From Jejuia pallidilutea (GTDB taxonomy: Bacteria; Bacteroidota; Bacteroidia; Flavobacteriales; Flavobacteriaceae): a stretch of 64,000 nucleotides of DNA. The stretch spans positions 62,001 through 126,000 of the forward strand of contig NZ_PVEO01000009.1 of NCBI RefSeq assembly GCF_002973595.1, given 5' to 3'. Numbering within the stretch: position 1 is the stretch's first letter; each line of letters begins with the position of its first letter. Positions 42,786 to 52,089 of this stretch are shown here, one piece after another. A model generated the notes under the pieces. That model did no database searches. It worked only from the letters and a program-made list of their open reading frames with translations, and was not told the DNA's origin. A program made the translations under genes and the position numbers.

Positions 42786-43559
42786 CTAAAGCTTATTATT
42801 AAAACTTCTTAATTTTATTGCGGTTAGTACCTTTTTGGTATACAAAGGAAAATCGGCGTTTAACAACCAACCAAAATATCCAGGTTCCTTTTCTAGAACT
42901 TCTGTAACCAATTTGCCCTTATGCTTTCCGAAGGAAAAACATTCTTCTCCTTTTTTATTATACACTATAAATCCTGCAAAATCTGCAAACTTTTTTCTAG
43001 AGCTAAATTCGGCTAAAAATTTGGTGTCATTTTCCAGTTCGTCGTACTTTTTTATTTGTGCTTTAAGAACTTCAAAAGTGGCATTTGTATCTGCCTCTGC
43101 ACTATGCGCATCATCTAAATTTTTATCGCAGTAAAACTTATAAGCAGCGCTTAAGGTGCGCTGTTCCATTTTATGGAAAATGGTTTGCACATCAATAGCC
43201 TGACGATTTTTCATATCAAAATCAACTTCTGCGCGTAGCATTTCTTCTGCTAAAAGTGGAATATCGAACCTATTAGAATTAAAACCGCCCAAATCTGAAT
43301 CTTTAATTATGTTGTATATCTCTTTGGCCAGCTCCTTGAATGTTGGCGCATTTGCTACTTTAGCATCGTCTATACCATGAATGGCTGTTACTTCTTTTGG
43401 AATTGGCATTTCTGGATTAACCAACCAAGTTTTGCGCTCTTCGCTACCATTAGGAAATACCTTTAGGATGGATATTTCGACAATACGATCGTGTGTAATA
43501 TTAACGCCTGTTGTTTCTAAATCGAAGAAGCAAATTGGTTTTGTTAGATTTAATTGCAT
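42786..43559 (-). CDS. DEDDh 3'-5' exonuclease with C-terminal DUF3820-like module
   Basis: A 257-aa exonuclease of the DNA polymerase III epsilon type. The ExoI motif FDLETTGVN (D13, E15), ExoII region GFNSNRFDIPLL near residue 94 and ExoIII HSAEADT near residue 152 give a complete DEDDh catalytic set. After about residue 195 a second module follows, with SFGKHKGKLVTEVLEKEPGYFGWLL, matching the DUF3820 pattern also present as a free protein at 13642. It could proofread or repair DNA, or act on RNA. It is followed by the heptamer array. Confidence 0.87.
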   Translation of the reverse strand: MQLNLTKPICFFDLETTGVNITHDRIVEISILKVFPNGSEERKTWLVNPEMPIPKEVTAIHGIDDAKVANAPTFKELAKEIYNIIKDSDLGGFNSNRFDIPLLAEEMLRAEVDFDMKNRQAIDVQTIFHKMEQRTLSAAYKFYCDKNLDDAHSAEADTNATFEVLKAQIKKYDELENDTKFLAEFSSRKKFADFAGFIVYNKKGEECFSFGKHKGKLVTEVLEKEPGYFGWLLNADFPLYTKKVLTAIKLRSFNNKL

Positions 43560-43589
43560 TTTTTTTGATTGATTTCTTTTTCTGTTTTA

Positions 43590-43597
43590 CAAAAATA
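43590..43597 (-). promoter_or_regulatory. -7 box of the exonuclease gene (TATTTTTG)
   Basis: Exact TAnnTTTG on the minus strand, predicted leader about 27 nt; no matching -33 TTG. Confidence 0.35.
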
Positions 43598-43603
43598 AAA
43601 AAA

Positions 43604-43623
43604 CCCAACCGTTTTAGGTCGGG
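43604..43623 (-). terminator. Terminator after the E2 acyltransferase gene
   Basis: CCCAACC (43604-43610) and GGTCGGG (43617-43623) pair with one G-T wobble; on the minus strand the stem is followed by a run of seven T residues. It lies 23 bp after the E2 stop codon. Confidence 0.65.
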
Positions 43624-43645
43624 CTTCAATTTATTTTAATCTTTT

Positions 43646-44986
43646 TTATATTTCTCTATTACTATCCCAAGCCTCTAGGTAGTCTTTAACAGCCTTAACA
43701 AACAAGCCACCAAGAGCACCATTTACAACCCTATGATCGTAAGAATGCGACAAAAACATACGGTAACGAATACCTATAAAATCGCCTTCTGCAGTTTCTA
43801 TAACAGCTGGTACTTTACGTATGGCTCCCAAAGCTAAAATACCAACTTGTGGCTGGTTTATAATTGGCGTCCCCATGATGCTTCCAAAAGACCCTACATT
43901 GGTTACTGTGTATGTACCGTCTTTAATGTCATCTGGTTTTAATTGGTTGGTTCTGGCACGATTTGCTAAATTATTTACCTGCTTTGTAATACCTACTAAA
44001 TTTAATTGGTCGGCATTTTTTATTACTGGAACTATTAAATTACCATCAGGTAATGCAGTGGCCATACCAAGATTTATATGTTTCTTTTTAATGATTTTAT
44101 CACCATCAGCAGAAATATTTAACATTGGGTAATCGCGTAAGGCCTTTGCGATAGCTTCCATAAAAATAGGCGTAAATGTTAGCTTTTCGCCTTCACGTTT
44201 TTCAAAAGTATCTTTTACTTTTTTACGCCAATTCCAAATTTTTGTAACATCGGCCTCTATAAAACTTTGTACATGTGCAGAGGTTTGTAAAGAATCCATC
44301 ATGTGCTGGGAAATAAGTTTCCCCATACGAGTCATCTCTATAATTTCATCCTCACCACTAGTAACAACAGGTTTTTGTTCTACTTTTGGTGTATTAGGAG
44401 TTGTTTTGGCTGCTACAGGCGCCACTACTTCTTTTTTAGGCGCTGCCCCTTTAGCCTGAGCTTTTTCCTTATTTTCTATGTAAGCTAAAATATCGTTCTT
44501 GGTTACCCTTCCTTCTTTTCCTGTTCCTGAAATAGCATCTAATTCCTGTTGGGAAATCCCTTCCTGTTTGGCTATATTTTTAACCAAAGGTGAATAAAAA
44601 CGTTCGTTGCTAGATAGGGTTGGCGCAGTTGCACTAACTTCAGTTTGTGCCTTTTCAACACGCTGTGTAAGTTCGTTAACGACTTCTTCTTCAGGGGCAT
44701 CGTCAACAAGCGCTTCAGTTGTATCAGAAGCTGGTATATCATCGCCTTCAGTTTCAATAACTGCCAATACCTGTCCTACTTGTACCACATCGTCTACTTC
44801 AAATCGTCGTTCCACTAAAACACCCTCAACCTCACTTGGCACTTCGCTATCTACTTTATCAGTAGCAATTTCCAGAACTGCCTCATCTAACTCAATAGTA
44901 TCTCCAACTTCCTTTAACCAAGACGTTATGGTTGCTTCTGCAACACTCTCCCCCATTTTCGGTAATGTTAATTCAAACTTTGCCAT
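43646..44986 (-). CDS. Dihydrolipoamide acyltransferase (2-oxo acid dehydrogenase E2)
   Basis: A 446-aa E2 component. It has one lipoyl domain (residues 1-78; lipoyl Lys in EIATDKVDSEVPS), a flexible linker, an E3/E1-binding domain (about residues 129-170, SPLVKNIAKQEGISQ) and a catalytic domain from about residue 215. The active-site stretch reads SHSYDHRVVNGALGG: the usual HxxxDG has Asn in place of Asp. It is most likely the E2 of branched-chain 2-oxo acid dehydrogenase (single lipoyl domain), but pyruvate or oxoglutarate cannot be excluded. No E1 or E3 gene is adjacent. Confidence 0.88.
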   Translation of the reverse strand: MAKFELTLPKMGESVAEATITSWLKEVGDTIELDEAVLEIATDKVDSEVPSEVEGVLVERRFEVDDVVQVGQVLAVIETEGDDIPASDTTEALVDDAPEEEVVNELTQRVEKAQTEVSATAPTLSSNERFYSPLVKNIAKQEGISQQELDAISGTGKEGRVTKNDILAYIENKEKAQAKGAAPKKEVVAPVAAKTTPNTPKVEQKPVVTSGEDEIIEMTRMGKLISQHMMDSLQTSAHVQSFIEADVTKIWNWRKKVKDTFEKREGEKLTFTPIFMEAIAKALRDYPMLNISADGDKIIKKKHINLGMATALPDGNLIVPVIKNADQLNLVGITKQVNNLANRARTNQLKPDDIKDGTYTVTNVGSFGSIMGTPIINQPQVGILALGAIRKVPAVIETAEGDFIGIRYRMFLSHSYDHRVVNGALGGLFVKAVKDYLEAWDSNREI

Positions 44987-45023
44987 TTCTTTAAATTAAA
45001 GCCTTTATTTTTTATTTCAATTG

Positions 45024-45031
45024 CAAAATTA
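45024..45031 (-). promoter_or_regulatory. -7 box of the E2 gene (TAATTTTG)
   Basis: Exact TAnnTTTG on the minus strand with a predicted leader of about 34 nt before the E2 ATG; the -33 TTG is missing. Confidence 0.4.
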
Positions 45032-45075
45032 ATTAAAAATATGCAGTTTTGTTAAATTATTAATAACAAAAGAAC

Positions 45076-46170
45076 TTAAAAACGCATCACTTCACCTCTA
45101 CTTATAGCGTTATCGCTCCCTAAAATAAAGTTAGCGTTTTTTGGTAATATTTTATAAGTCCATTTTTTTGAGCCCGAGTATTTATGCATGATACTAATAA
45201 TTTCTTTGTGATTTAAAAAATTAGCATCTAAAATTACCTCGGTTTCTACCTCAAAATTATCTATTTTATTCTTTTGTACCAGTATTTTTGGCAATACTTT
45301 ATCTAAGTTTTCATAATGCGCGTTAGATATCAACACATACTGAAAAACAGATTTCTTTTTTTCTCGTTGTACTTTTCTAAAGAAATAGACTGTTCTAATC
45401 CCAAAGCTAACAAACATATCAAACAACAAATTCCTTTTAAAATGCTTTTTATAAAAAATCTGCATTGCGCCGTAAAAACGGCGTGCATAGTGCTTATCCC
45501 TTAGCGTGCTTTCACCTTTGTAATGAATTGCTACCACATCGCCACAATAATAATTTTTATAACCTGCTTTTAAAATTTTATATGATAAATCTATATCTTC
45601 ACCATACATAAAATAATCTTCATCAAGCCCACCCACAGCGTTGTAGACATCTTTTTTTAAAAACATAAAGGCTCCAACCAATACATCTATTTCACCAGTA
45701 TTATCCTCATGCAAATTCGAATAATATTGTGATGGATCGCCAAAAAGCTTTTTAAAAGCTGCTTTTATATAAGGTATATTTCGCTTGCTTTCGGGCAAAA
45801 ACTCCCCCATGCCATTAATAAGCTTACAACCAACAGCTCCCATGCCTTTTTTACCTTCACAAAAAGCCAAAAGTTTTGCAAATGTATCTTCTGCTACAAC
45901 GGTATCTGGGTTTAAGATGCACAAGTACTCGCCTTTAGCATGAGCCACACCAATATTATTACCTTTTGAAAACCCAAAATTATCTTTGTTTTCAATCAGT
46001 TTTACATCTGGAAACAACTGTTTAACCATACTACAGCTATCGTCTTCAGAATTATTGTCTACAACAATTATTTCGGCTTCAATAGCTTCAATAGCAGCAA
46101 GTACACTTTTTAAACAGAGTTCTAAAAAGTAACGCACATTATAATTTAGTATGACTATAGAGAGTTTCAA
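45076..46170 (-). CDS. Family 2 glycosyltransferase
   Basis: A 364-aa protein with a GT-A fold: SIVILNYNVRYFLELCLKS at the N-terminus, VVDNNSEDDS near residue 38, CILNPDTVV near residue 88 (DxD-equivalent) and GEDIDLSYKILKAGY near residue 191. This is the rhamnosyltransferase-like subgroup that builds surface polysaccharide. A C-terminal segment of about 100 residues is not recognised. It starts 8 bp after recR and is probably cotranscribed with it. Confidence 0.87.
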   Translation of the reverse strand: MKLSIVILNYNVRYFLELCLKSVLAAIEAIEAEIIVVDNNSEDDSCSMVKQLFPDVKLIENKDNFGFSKGNNIGVAHAKGEYLCILNPDTVVAEDTFAKLLAFCEGKKGMGAVGCKLINGMGEFLPESKRNIPYIKAAFKKLFGDPSQYYSNLHEDNTGEIDVLVGAFMFLKKDVYNAVGGLDEDYFMYGEDIDLSYKILKAGYKNYYCGDVVAIHYKGESTLRDKHYARRFYGAMQIFYKKHFKRNLLFDMFVSFGIRTVYFFRKVQREKKKSVFQYVLISNAHYENLDKVLPKILVQKNKIDNFEVETEVILDANFLNHKEIISIMHKYSGSKKWTYKILPKNANFILGSDNAISRGEVMRF

Positions 46171-46178
46171 ATAATTAA

Positions 46179-46796
46179 TTAGAGCTTGAGAGAAGATTCA
46201 AACGGAACACGATTAACTATGCTCCTGCCTAAAGTAACCTCATCTGTGTATTCGAGTTCATCACCAATTGAAATACCCCGAGCTATAGTAGATGTTGTAA
46301 TATTATAGTCTTGAATCTGTTTAAAAATATAAAAATTTGTAGTATCGCCCTCCATAGTAGAACTTAAAGCAAATATGATTTCTGACACATCGCCAGATTT
46401 CACTTTTTCTACCAGGCTATTAATATTTAAGTCGTGGGGGCCTATGCCATCTATGGGCGATATTTTACCACCTAAAACATGGTAGTGCCCTTTAAAAAAA
46501 CTTGTGTTTTCTATAGCCATAACATCTCTTACATCTTCTACAACACAAATTATAGATTTATCCCTGTTGGGGTTCGCACATATTTCGCAAATATCTACAT
46601 CGCTAATATTATTGCAAGATTTGCAAAATTTAATATTTGTTCTCATTTGCACTAAAGCTTGAGACAACGTATTGGTTTGCTCCTTTGGCTGCCTTAACAT
46701 ATGCAACACCAAGCGCAACGCTGTGCGTTTACCAATTCCTGGCAACTGCGACATTTCGCTTACTGCATTCTCTAACAATTTCGAAGAAAACTCCAT
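46179..46796 (-). CDS. recR: Recombination mediator protein RecR
   Basis: A 205-aa RecFOR-pathway protein that helps load RecA at gaps. The helix-hairpin-helix [12 protein letters not shown] is near residue 18. The zinc finger [16 protein letters not shown] is at about residues 58-73, followed by the Toprim domain ([30 protein letters not shown]). A -7 box (TATTTTCG on the minus strand, 46809-46802) lies only 6 bp before the ATG, which predicts an almost leaderless transcript. Confidence 0.96.
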   Translation of the reverse strand: MEFSSKLLENAVSEMSQLPGIGKRTALRLVLHMLRQPKEQTNTLSQALVQMRTNIKFCKSCNNISDVDICEICANPNRDKSIICVVEDVRDVMAIENTSFFKGHYHVLGGKISPIDGIGPHDLNINSLVEKVKSGDVSEIIFALSSTMEGDTTNFYIFKQIQDYNITTSTIARGISIGDELEYTDEVTLGRSIVNRVPFESSLKL

Positions 46797-46801
46797 AACT
46801 G

Positions 46802-46809
46802 CGAAAATA
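46802..46809 (-). promoter_or_regulatory. recR -7 box (TATTTTCG)
   Basis: Exact TAnnTTYG on the minus strand, 6 bp from the recR ATG; the predicted leader is only about 2 nt. No -33 TTG at the usual distance. Confidence 0.4.
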
Positions 46810-46980
46810 CTATTTACACATCAATTTCACTAATTTTAAACTTCTCAATTAAAAAACTGCGTATTACATTTGTTTTTTTTTGGAGGACCTATTTTCAAAG
46901 CAAAACAACCTTATGAGATACCAAAAAAATCTTGTTTTAAATTAATAGTTGTATTTTGAAAACTTGAAACTTAACTTTTT

Positions 46981-48441
46981 ATGAGTGCCACACAAATCTT
47001 ACTGCTTGTTGCAGCTTACTTTGTTATATTAATTTTAATTTCTTATTTCACAGGAAAAGAAGACTCTAACGAAGCTTTTTTTAAAGCGAATAAATCGGCG
47101 CCTTGGTATTTGGTTGCTTTTGGAATGATAGGCGCATCACTTTCTGGGGTTACTTTTATTTCGGTCCCTGGAATGATTGGCGGGCAGCAATTTGCCTATA
47201 TGCAAGGAGTATTTGGTTTTTTTGTAGGCTACATATTTATTTTAACAATTTTACTGCCATTGTATTATAGATTGAATGTAACTTCTATTTATGAATACTT
47301 AGAACAGCGCTTTGGTACCGTAAGCTATAAAACAGGGGCGTTTTTCTTTTTATTATCTAGAGTTACAGGCGCTTCGTTTAGATTATTTTTGGTTGCCCTA
47401 GCAATGCAATATATTGTTTTTGAACGCATTGGAGTACCGTTTTGGACAACCGTGGTTATTTCTATTTTACTTATATGGCTGTACACCAACCGAGGCGGTA
47501 TAAAAACTATTATTTGGACAGATACTCTGCAAACCTTAGCAATGTTAACCGCTGTATTGGTGGGTATTTACTTAATAAACGAAAGATTAAATTGGTCTTT
47601 TATTGAAGCTATAAAGTCTGAAGCATTTTCACAGAAAAGTAAAATCTTCTTTTTTGATGACCCTTATGCTGCCACCTATTTTTGGAAGTATTTTATTGGA
47701 GGTATTTTTATTGCTATTGCCATGACTGGTCTGGACCAAGATATGATGCAAAAAAACTTAACATGTAAAAATAATAGAGAATCACAAAAAAACATGTTTG
47801 CCATGGCCAGCCTTTTGGTTGTGGTTAACTTTATTTTTCTATCGCTTGGAGCTTTACTATTTATTTACGCCGACAAATTTGGTTTAGATATTCCTGTTGT
47901 AGATGGAAGAACCAGAACAGATTTATTATTCCCTGAAATTGCCATGAACCAAGGGTTTGGTAATGCTCTGGCTATTACATTTATAATTGGACTAATTGCA
48001 GCGGCATATTCTAGCGCAGATAGCGCCTTAACATCGCTAACCACATCGTTTTCAGTAGATTTTTTAAATATTCACAACAAACCAAAGGAAGCCCAAAAAC
48101 CTTTGCGCAAAAAAGTACACGTAGGCGTATCGCTACTGCTTATAATTGTGGTTATTATTTTTAATTACTTAGAAGGCAATGTGGTAAGCAATCTTTTTAA
48201 ATTCGCAACCTTTACCTACGGCCCATTACTAGGGTTGTTCGCTTTTGGTATTTTAACAAAATACCAAATTAAAGACAACTATGCGTGGATAGTGGCACTA
48301 CTTTCTATAATTATAAGTTTTGCCATTACTTCACTTCCCGAGAGTGTTATTGGAAAATATCAGTTCCATTGGGAAATTCTCCCCTTAAATGGGCTAATTA
48401 CATTTTTGGGCTTAGTACTGATTCGTAGAAAGCAGCACTAA
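46981..48441 (+). CDS. Sodium:solute symporter (SSS family)
   Basis: A 486-aa inner-membrane transporter with about 13 hydrophobic helices. Family motifs: FGMIGASLSGVTFISVPGMIGG near residue 45-60, YRLNVTSIYEYLEQRFG near residue 98, and the Na2-site region AAAYSSADSALTSLTTSFSVDF near residue 342. Substrate (sugar, amino acid, organic acid or nucleoside) cannot be deduced. It stands alone, divergent from recR, and its 3' end overlaps the convergent CoA-binding gene by 30 bp. Confidence 0.9.
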   Translation: MSATQILLLVAAYFVILILISYFTGKEDSNEAFFKANKSAPWYLVAFGMIGASLSGVTFISVPGMIGGQQFAYMQGVFGFFVGYIFILTILLPLYYRLNVTSIYEYLEQRFGTVSYKTGAFFFLLSRVTGASFRLFLVALAMQYIVFERIGVPFWTTVVISILLIWLYTNRGGIKTIIWTDTLQTLAMLTAVLVGIYLINERLNWSFIEAIKSEAFSQKSKIFFFDDPYAATYFWKYFIGGIFIAIAMTGLDQDMMQKNLTCKNNRESQKNMFAMASLLVVVNFIFLSLGALLFIYADKFGLDIPVVDGRTRTDLLFPEIAMNQGFGNALAITFIIGLIAAAYSSADSALTSLTTSFSVDFLNIHNKPKEAQKPLRKKVHVGVSLLLIIVVIIFNYLEGNVVSNLFKFATFTYGPLLGLFAFGILTKYQIKDNYAWIVALLSIIISFAITSLPESVIGKYQFHWEILPLNGLITFLGLVLIRRKQH

Positions 48442-48774
48442 AGTACAGGCTGCTTCAAAAGCAATATTATTTTCCTTTAAAATATTATAAAATTCAGGAT
48501 TTTCAGTTCCTGGATTAAAAATAACACGTTTGGGTTGTAATGAAACGATGTAGTTATAATACGCTTTTTGTCGGTTAGGGTTAAGGTATAGGGTAACAGT
48601 ATGTATCGCTTTATAATCTATCAATTCAGTATCGATAGAAACACCTGAAACTTCACCCTGTTTTAATCCAAAAGCCACTGTTTCTACACGGCTTGTTACC
48701 AAACGTTTAATAGCGTAGTTAGAATATCTATTAGGTTTTAAAGATGCACCAAACACCAGAGTTTTTTTATTCAT
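48412..48774 (-). CDS. CoA-binding domain protein (Rossmann fold)
   Basis: A 120-aa single-domain protein of the CoA_binding_2 type. The N-terminus KKTLVFGASLKPNRYSNYAIKRL is the nucleotide-binding loop, and the VIFNPGTENPEFYNILKENNI segment near residue 90 is the other conserved block. Homologues bind CoA in crystal structures, but physiological function is unknown. Its 3' end overlaps the symporter gene on the opposite strand by 30 bp. Confidence 0.82.
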   Translation of the reverse strand: MNKKTLVFGASLKPNRYSNYAIKRLVTSRVETVAFGLKQGEVSGVSIDTELIDYKAIHTVTLYLNPNRQKAYYNYIVSLQPKRVIFNPGTENPEFYNILKENNIAFEAACTLVLLSTNQY

Positions 48775-48878
48775 AATGTTAAAAAAATTAAAATTTTGTT
48801 AAAAACAGTAACATAATTTAGAAAGCGGCGTCTCTATGATAACTATAAACAATCATCAATCAAAACTAATCAATCCAA

Positions 48879-51362
48879 ATGAAACATTTTATTTCATTAA
48901 GCATTCTTTTGTTTGCTTTTTTTTCGCTTTCTGCTTATGCCAACACGCCCGAACCAAACAATGCCAAAAAAGGCACCGTATTTGGAAAAGTTTTAGACGC
49001 TAAACTTAAACAACCCTTACCTTATGTAAATGTTATTATTAAAGATACTAAAGGAAAAACGCTAACTGGCGGAATTACCTTAGACGACGGTAGTTTTAAA
49101 ATTGAAAAAATTGAAGAAGGCAGTGTTACCGTAAGTATACAATATATAGGCTACAAAACATTTAACAAAACTATAGTGCTTAAAAAAGGCAATTACAACG
49201 TAAATATAGGTAACATTTATCTAGAAGAAGAAGCCGAAAGTTTAGAGGCTGTTACCGTTGTTGCCGAAGTATCTACAATACAGCAAAAAGTAGATAGAAA
49301 AGTAATTACCATAGGCAAAGACCTTACCACAGCTGGCGCTACTGCCAGCGATATTATGAATAATTTACCCTCGGTAAATGTAGACCAACAAACAGGCAAT
49401 ATTAGCTTAAGGGGCAACGAAAATGTGCGTGTAATGGTAGATGGCAAATTAAGCAACGTACCTGTAGCGCAATTGTTAAGACAAATTCCATCTACTGCCA
49501 TAAAATCTATTGAGCTTATTACCAATCCTTCGGCTAAATATAATCCCGAAGGCATGAGTGGTATTATTAATATTAAATTACACAAAAACACAAAGCTTGG
49601 GTTTAATGGTAATCTAAACGTTGGGCTTACCAAAGAGATTTTTGCAAAATTTAATAGTTCGGTTGACATGAATTACCGTAACGGAAAATTGAATTTTTAT
49701 GGCAATTATGGTAACAATATTGGAAAATACGACAACTTTGGATATATAGATAGACTAGATGACGATTCGCGTCAAGATTTTATTTTTAACAACAATAACA
49801 ACTCGCATTTATACAAATTTGGTGTAGATTTTTATTTAAATGATAAAAACACCATTTCAGCATTTACAAACCAAAATACATTTAGCGGCAAAGGTTTTGG
49901 CGATACATTTATTACGTTTCCAGGCTTTAACCAAAGCCAGCTGTTCCAAAATATATCCGATAATCTTTCCAGCCAATATAACATAGCCTACAAACATATT
50001 TTTAATGAAGATGAAGACGAAACATTAGATGTAGAATTTGATTTTAATGATTTTAAAAATGACGAGGTTGCAAATTTTGATTTTGTAAACTTTAGCTTTC
50101 CACCCAACTACGTAGATAATGTAAACACGCAAAGAGACCAAACCACGGTTAATGCAGATTATGTAAAACCCATTAACGAAAAAACAAAACTTGAAGTTGG
50201 TATAGAGGCACGTTTGTTTAATTCAGATATCGATTACACGTCTAGCGGACAAACTTTTGATGCTCAAGGCAACATAATACCAACACCAAGTACAGATTTT
50301 ACATATAGTAGAGATATTTACTCAGCCTATGCTACTTTAGGGAAAACATTAGAAAAATGGAGCTACCAAATTGGGGCACGTTTAGAACAGGTAAGTGAAA
50401 ACGCCGATGCCACACAGTTTTTTGCCAATGGCACCTCAGAGTTTATACCGTTTGAAAACGATTATTTTCAAGTATACCCCTCTGTTTTTATCAGCTATAA
50501 ATCTACAGAAAAAAACACCTACCAATTTAGTGCAAGTCGTCGTGTAGACAGACCAGGTTTACAGCAAGTAAACCCAATTAGGGAATGGAGCACCCCAAGA
50601 GTGTCCTCCTTTGGAAACCCTCAACTATTGCCACAATTTACAAATTCGGTAGAGCTAAATTATACTCGTAAATTAAAAAAGGGAAGTATAACTGGCGGAG
50701 TATTCTTTAGGCTAATTGAAGACAATATTAATAGATTTGTACGTATAGACAGAACAAATATTCCTGCAGGAAACACCATTTTAACATACGACAATTTTGA
50801 TAATACTACTGCATACGGCATTGAGCTATCCAGCAATTACAGCCCCACTAAATGGTGGAGCCTAAATGGTAGCTTTGATTTATATTCACAAGAACAACAA
50901 GGCGTTACAGAAACAATTGAAACAAACGACTTAGCAAATGCTACCGAAGACGATATTATAGCACAAACTGTTAAAGTAGACAACCTAGTTTGGAATTTAA
51001 GATTATTTAACAATTTTAAAGCCACTAAAAAATTAAGTTTTTCGTTATTTGCAATGTATCGTGGTGAAGAAAAAGGGGTTCAGTTTATTAGAAAACCAAT
51101 GTTTATGCTAAATACTGGGATGCGTTATTCGTTTTTAGAAGAGCAACGCGCAACATTTAGTTTTAACTACAGCGACATACTTAACACCATGCAATTTGAG
51201 TTTGAAGGCGATACACCTTTTCCTAGTGTAGGACAATTTAACTGGGAAAGCAACACATGGAATATTGCATTATCATACCGATTTGGCGGAGGAAAATATA
51301 GAGCGCTTAGACGAAAACAAAGAGACGATAATACTAAAGAAGGAAGCGGAGGCTTCTTTTAA
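48879..51362 (+). CDS. TonB-dependent receptor-like outer membrane protein
   Basis: An 827-aa outer-membrane protein. After the signal peptide (cleavage near SAYANT, residue 22) come a carboxypeptidase-regulatory domain (about residues 33-112, GKVLDAKLKQPLPYVNV), a plug domain (about residues 125-235, SDIMNNLPSVNVDQQTGNISLRG, IELITNPSAKYNPEG) and a beta-barrel of the outer_membrane_beta-barrel_3 type. No SusD-like partner follows, so polysaccharide uptake is not indicated; a metal, peptide or siderophore ligand is possible. The C-terminus is Gly/Arg-rich instead of a canonical terminal Phe strand. A terminator follows. Confidence 0.87.
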   Translation: MKHFISLSILLFAFFSLSAYANTPEPNNAKKGTVFGKVLDAKLKQPLPYVNVIIKDTKGKTLTGGITLDDGSFKIEKIEEGSVTVSIQYIGYKTFNKTIVLKKGNYNVNIGNIYLEEEAESLEAVTVVAEVSTIQQKVDRKVITIGKDLTTAGATASDIMNNLPSVNVDQQTGNISLRGNENVRVMVDGKLSNVPVAQLLRQIPSTAIKSIELITNPSAKYNPEGMSGIINIKLHKNTKLGFNGNLNVGLTKEIFAKFNSSVDMNYRNGKLNFYGNYGNNIGKYDNFGYIDRLDDDSRQDFIFNNNNNSHLYKFGVDFYLNDKNTISAFTNQNTFSGKGFGDTFITFPGFNQSQLFQNISDNLSSQYNIAYKHIFNEDEDETLDVEFDFNDFKNDEVANFDFVNFSFPPNYVDNVNTQRDQTTVNADYVKPINEKTKLEVGIEARLFNSDIDYTSSGQTFDAQGNIIPTPSTDFTYSRDIYSAYATLGKTLEKWSYQIGARLEQVSENADATQFFANGTSEFIPFENDYFQVYPSVFISYKSTEKNTYQFSASRRVDRPGLQQVNPIREWSTPRVSSFGNPQLLPQFTNSVELNYTRKLKKGSITGGVFFRLIEDNINRFVRIDRTNIPAGNTILTYDNFDNTTAYGIELSSNYSPTKWWSLNGSFDLYSQEQQGVTETIETNDLANATEDDIIAQTVKVDNLVWNLRLFNNFKATKKLSFSLFAMYRGEEKGVQFIRKPMFMLNTGMRYSFLEEQRATFSFNYSDILNTMQFEFEGDTPFPSVGQFNWESNTWNIALSYRFGGGKYRALRRKQRDDNTKEGSGGFF

Positions 51363-51422
51363 AACCATTTTAATAATCTGATAATAGTTGATGGTTAGTG
51401 TTATATTTAGATTATTAAATAG

Positions 51423-51450
51423 AACCCCAAAAGCTTAAACTTTTGGGGTT
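51423..51450 (+). terminator. Terminator of the TonB-dependent receptor gene
   Basis: AACCCCAAAAG (51423-51433) / CTTTTGGGGTT (51440-51450), perfect 11-bp stem with a 6-nt loop, followed by TGCTTTTTTG. Confidence 0.85.
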
Positions 51451-51592
51451 TGCTTTTTTGGCTAATTTGTTAAAAATGTTAAAATTAGAAATTAATTATA
51501 CTAAAATTTCATCTAAAACGTTATGTGATAACCAAAAACCGTATTTAGCAATTATTTGAGTTAGTCGCTTTTAAAACAATAGATTAAAACGG

Positions 51593-51614
51593 TTAATGTG
51601 CCTAGGCACATTAA
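51593..51614. repeat. 22-bp perfect palindrome
   Basis: TTAATGTGCC (51593-51602) followed by its exact complement, no spacer, centred on CCTAGG. It could be an operator, a recombination site or a cruciform. No neighbouring gene start uses it. Confidence 0.75.
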
Positions 51615-51772
51615 AACTCGGAATTAAAAAGTTTCGAGTTTTATTTTCGTATGAACTGGATGAAAATACCGAAATTAAACATATGTATTTTGCTATTATC
51701 ATCTAACTGAGTAATAAGAGCTTCTCTTTTCAAAATTTGTGTTAATTGAAACTAGTTGATTAATAGCATTAA

Positions 51773-51813
51773 AAAAATCCGAAACTGTATTTAAATACTG
51801 GTTTCGGATTTTT
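51773..51813. terminator. Long bidirectional hairpin downstream of fabH
   Basis: AAAAATCCGAAAC (51773-51785) and GTTTCGGATTTTT (51801-51813) form a perfect 13-bp stem; the 15-nt loop contains the self-complementary GTATTTAAATAC. T-runs on both strands make it a bidirectional terminator candidate, about 280 bp beyond the fabH stop. Confidence 0.65.
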
Positions 51814-52089
51814 GTTTTCAAACCCTTTACATGGAAGAATTTCTCAAACTTATGTTTTATAAAATTATAGCCTGTTGTATGCTTTTTTAATAAGAGAAAA
51901 CAACAGTAAGTTCGATTAATTTTCAAAAAAAGCGTATAGAAAACAAACGAAAAGACTAAATTCCTATTTGCTTTTGGGTATAGCTTATAAGTGCTCTCTA
52001 ATTTTAGGCATTACCCGTTTCAACGTCAAAATCTACTCAAATTTCAGAAAACCTCATTAAAAACTATTAACGAGTAATAGAGGCATAAG

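Larger units (their letters stand above)
51463..52089. other. Gene-free region with a perfect palindrome and hairpins
   Basis: No credible gene over about 620 bp. It holds a 22-bp perfect palindrome centred on CCTAGG (51593-51614), a hairpin TAAAACTCG/CGAGTTTTA (51612-51620 / 51635-51643), a TATTTTCG box (51642-51649) followed by a 19-codon signal-peptide-like ORF from 51651, and a long hairpin at 51773-51813. A minus-strand ORF of 75 codons (51699-51926) spans the long hairpin and is not convincing. Confidence 0.45.

Noticed and set aside
51699-51926. 75-codon minus-strand ORF between the TonB receptor and fabH
   Set aside because: It contains a perfect 13-bp terminator-like stem within its coding part and shows no domain; treated as noncoding.
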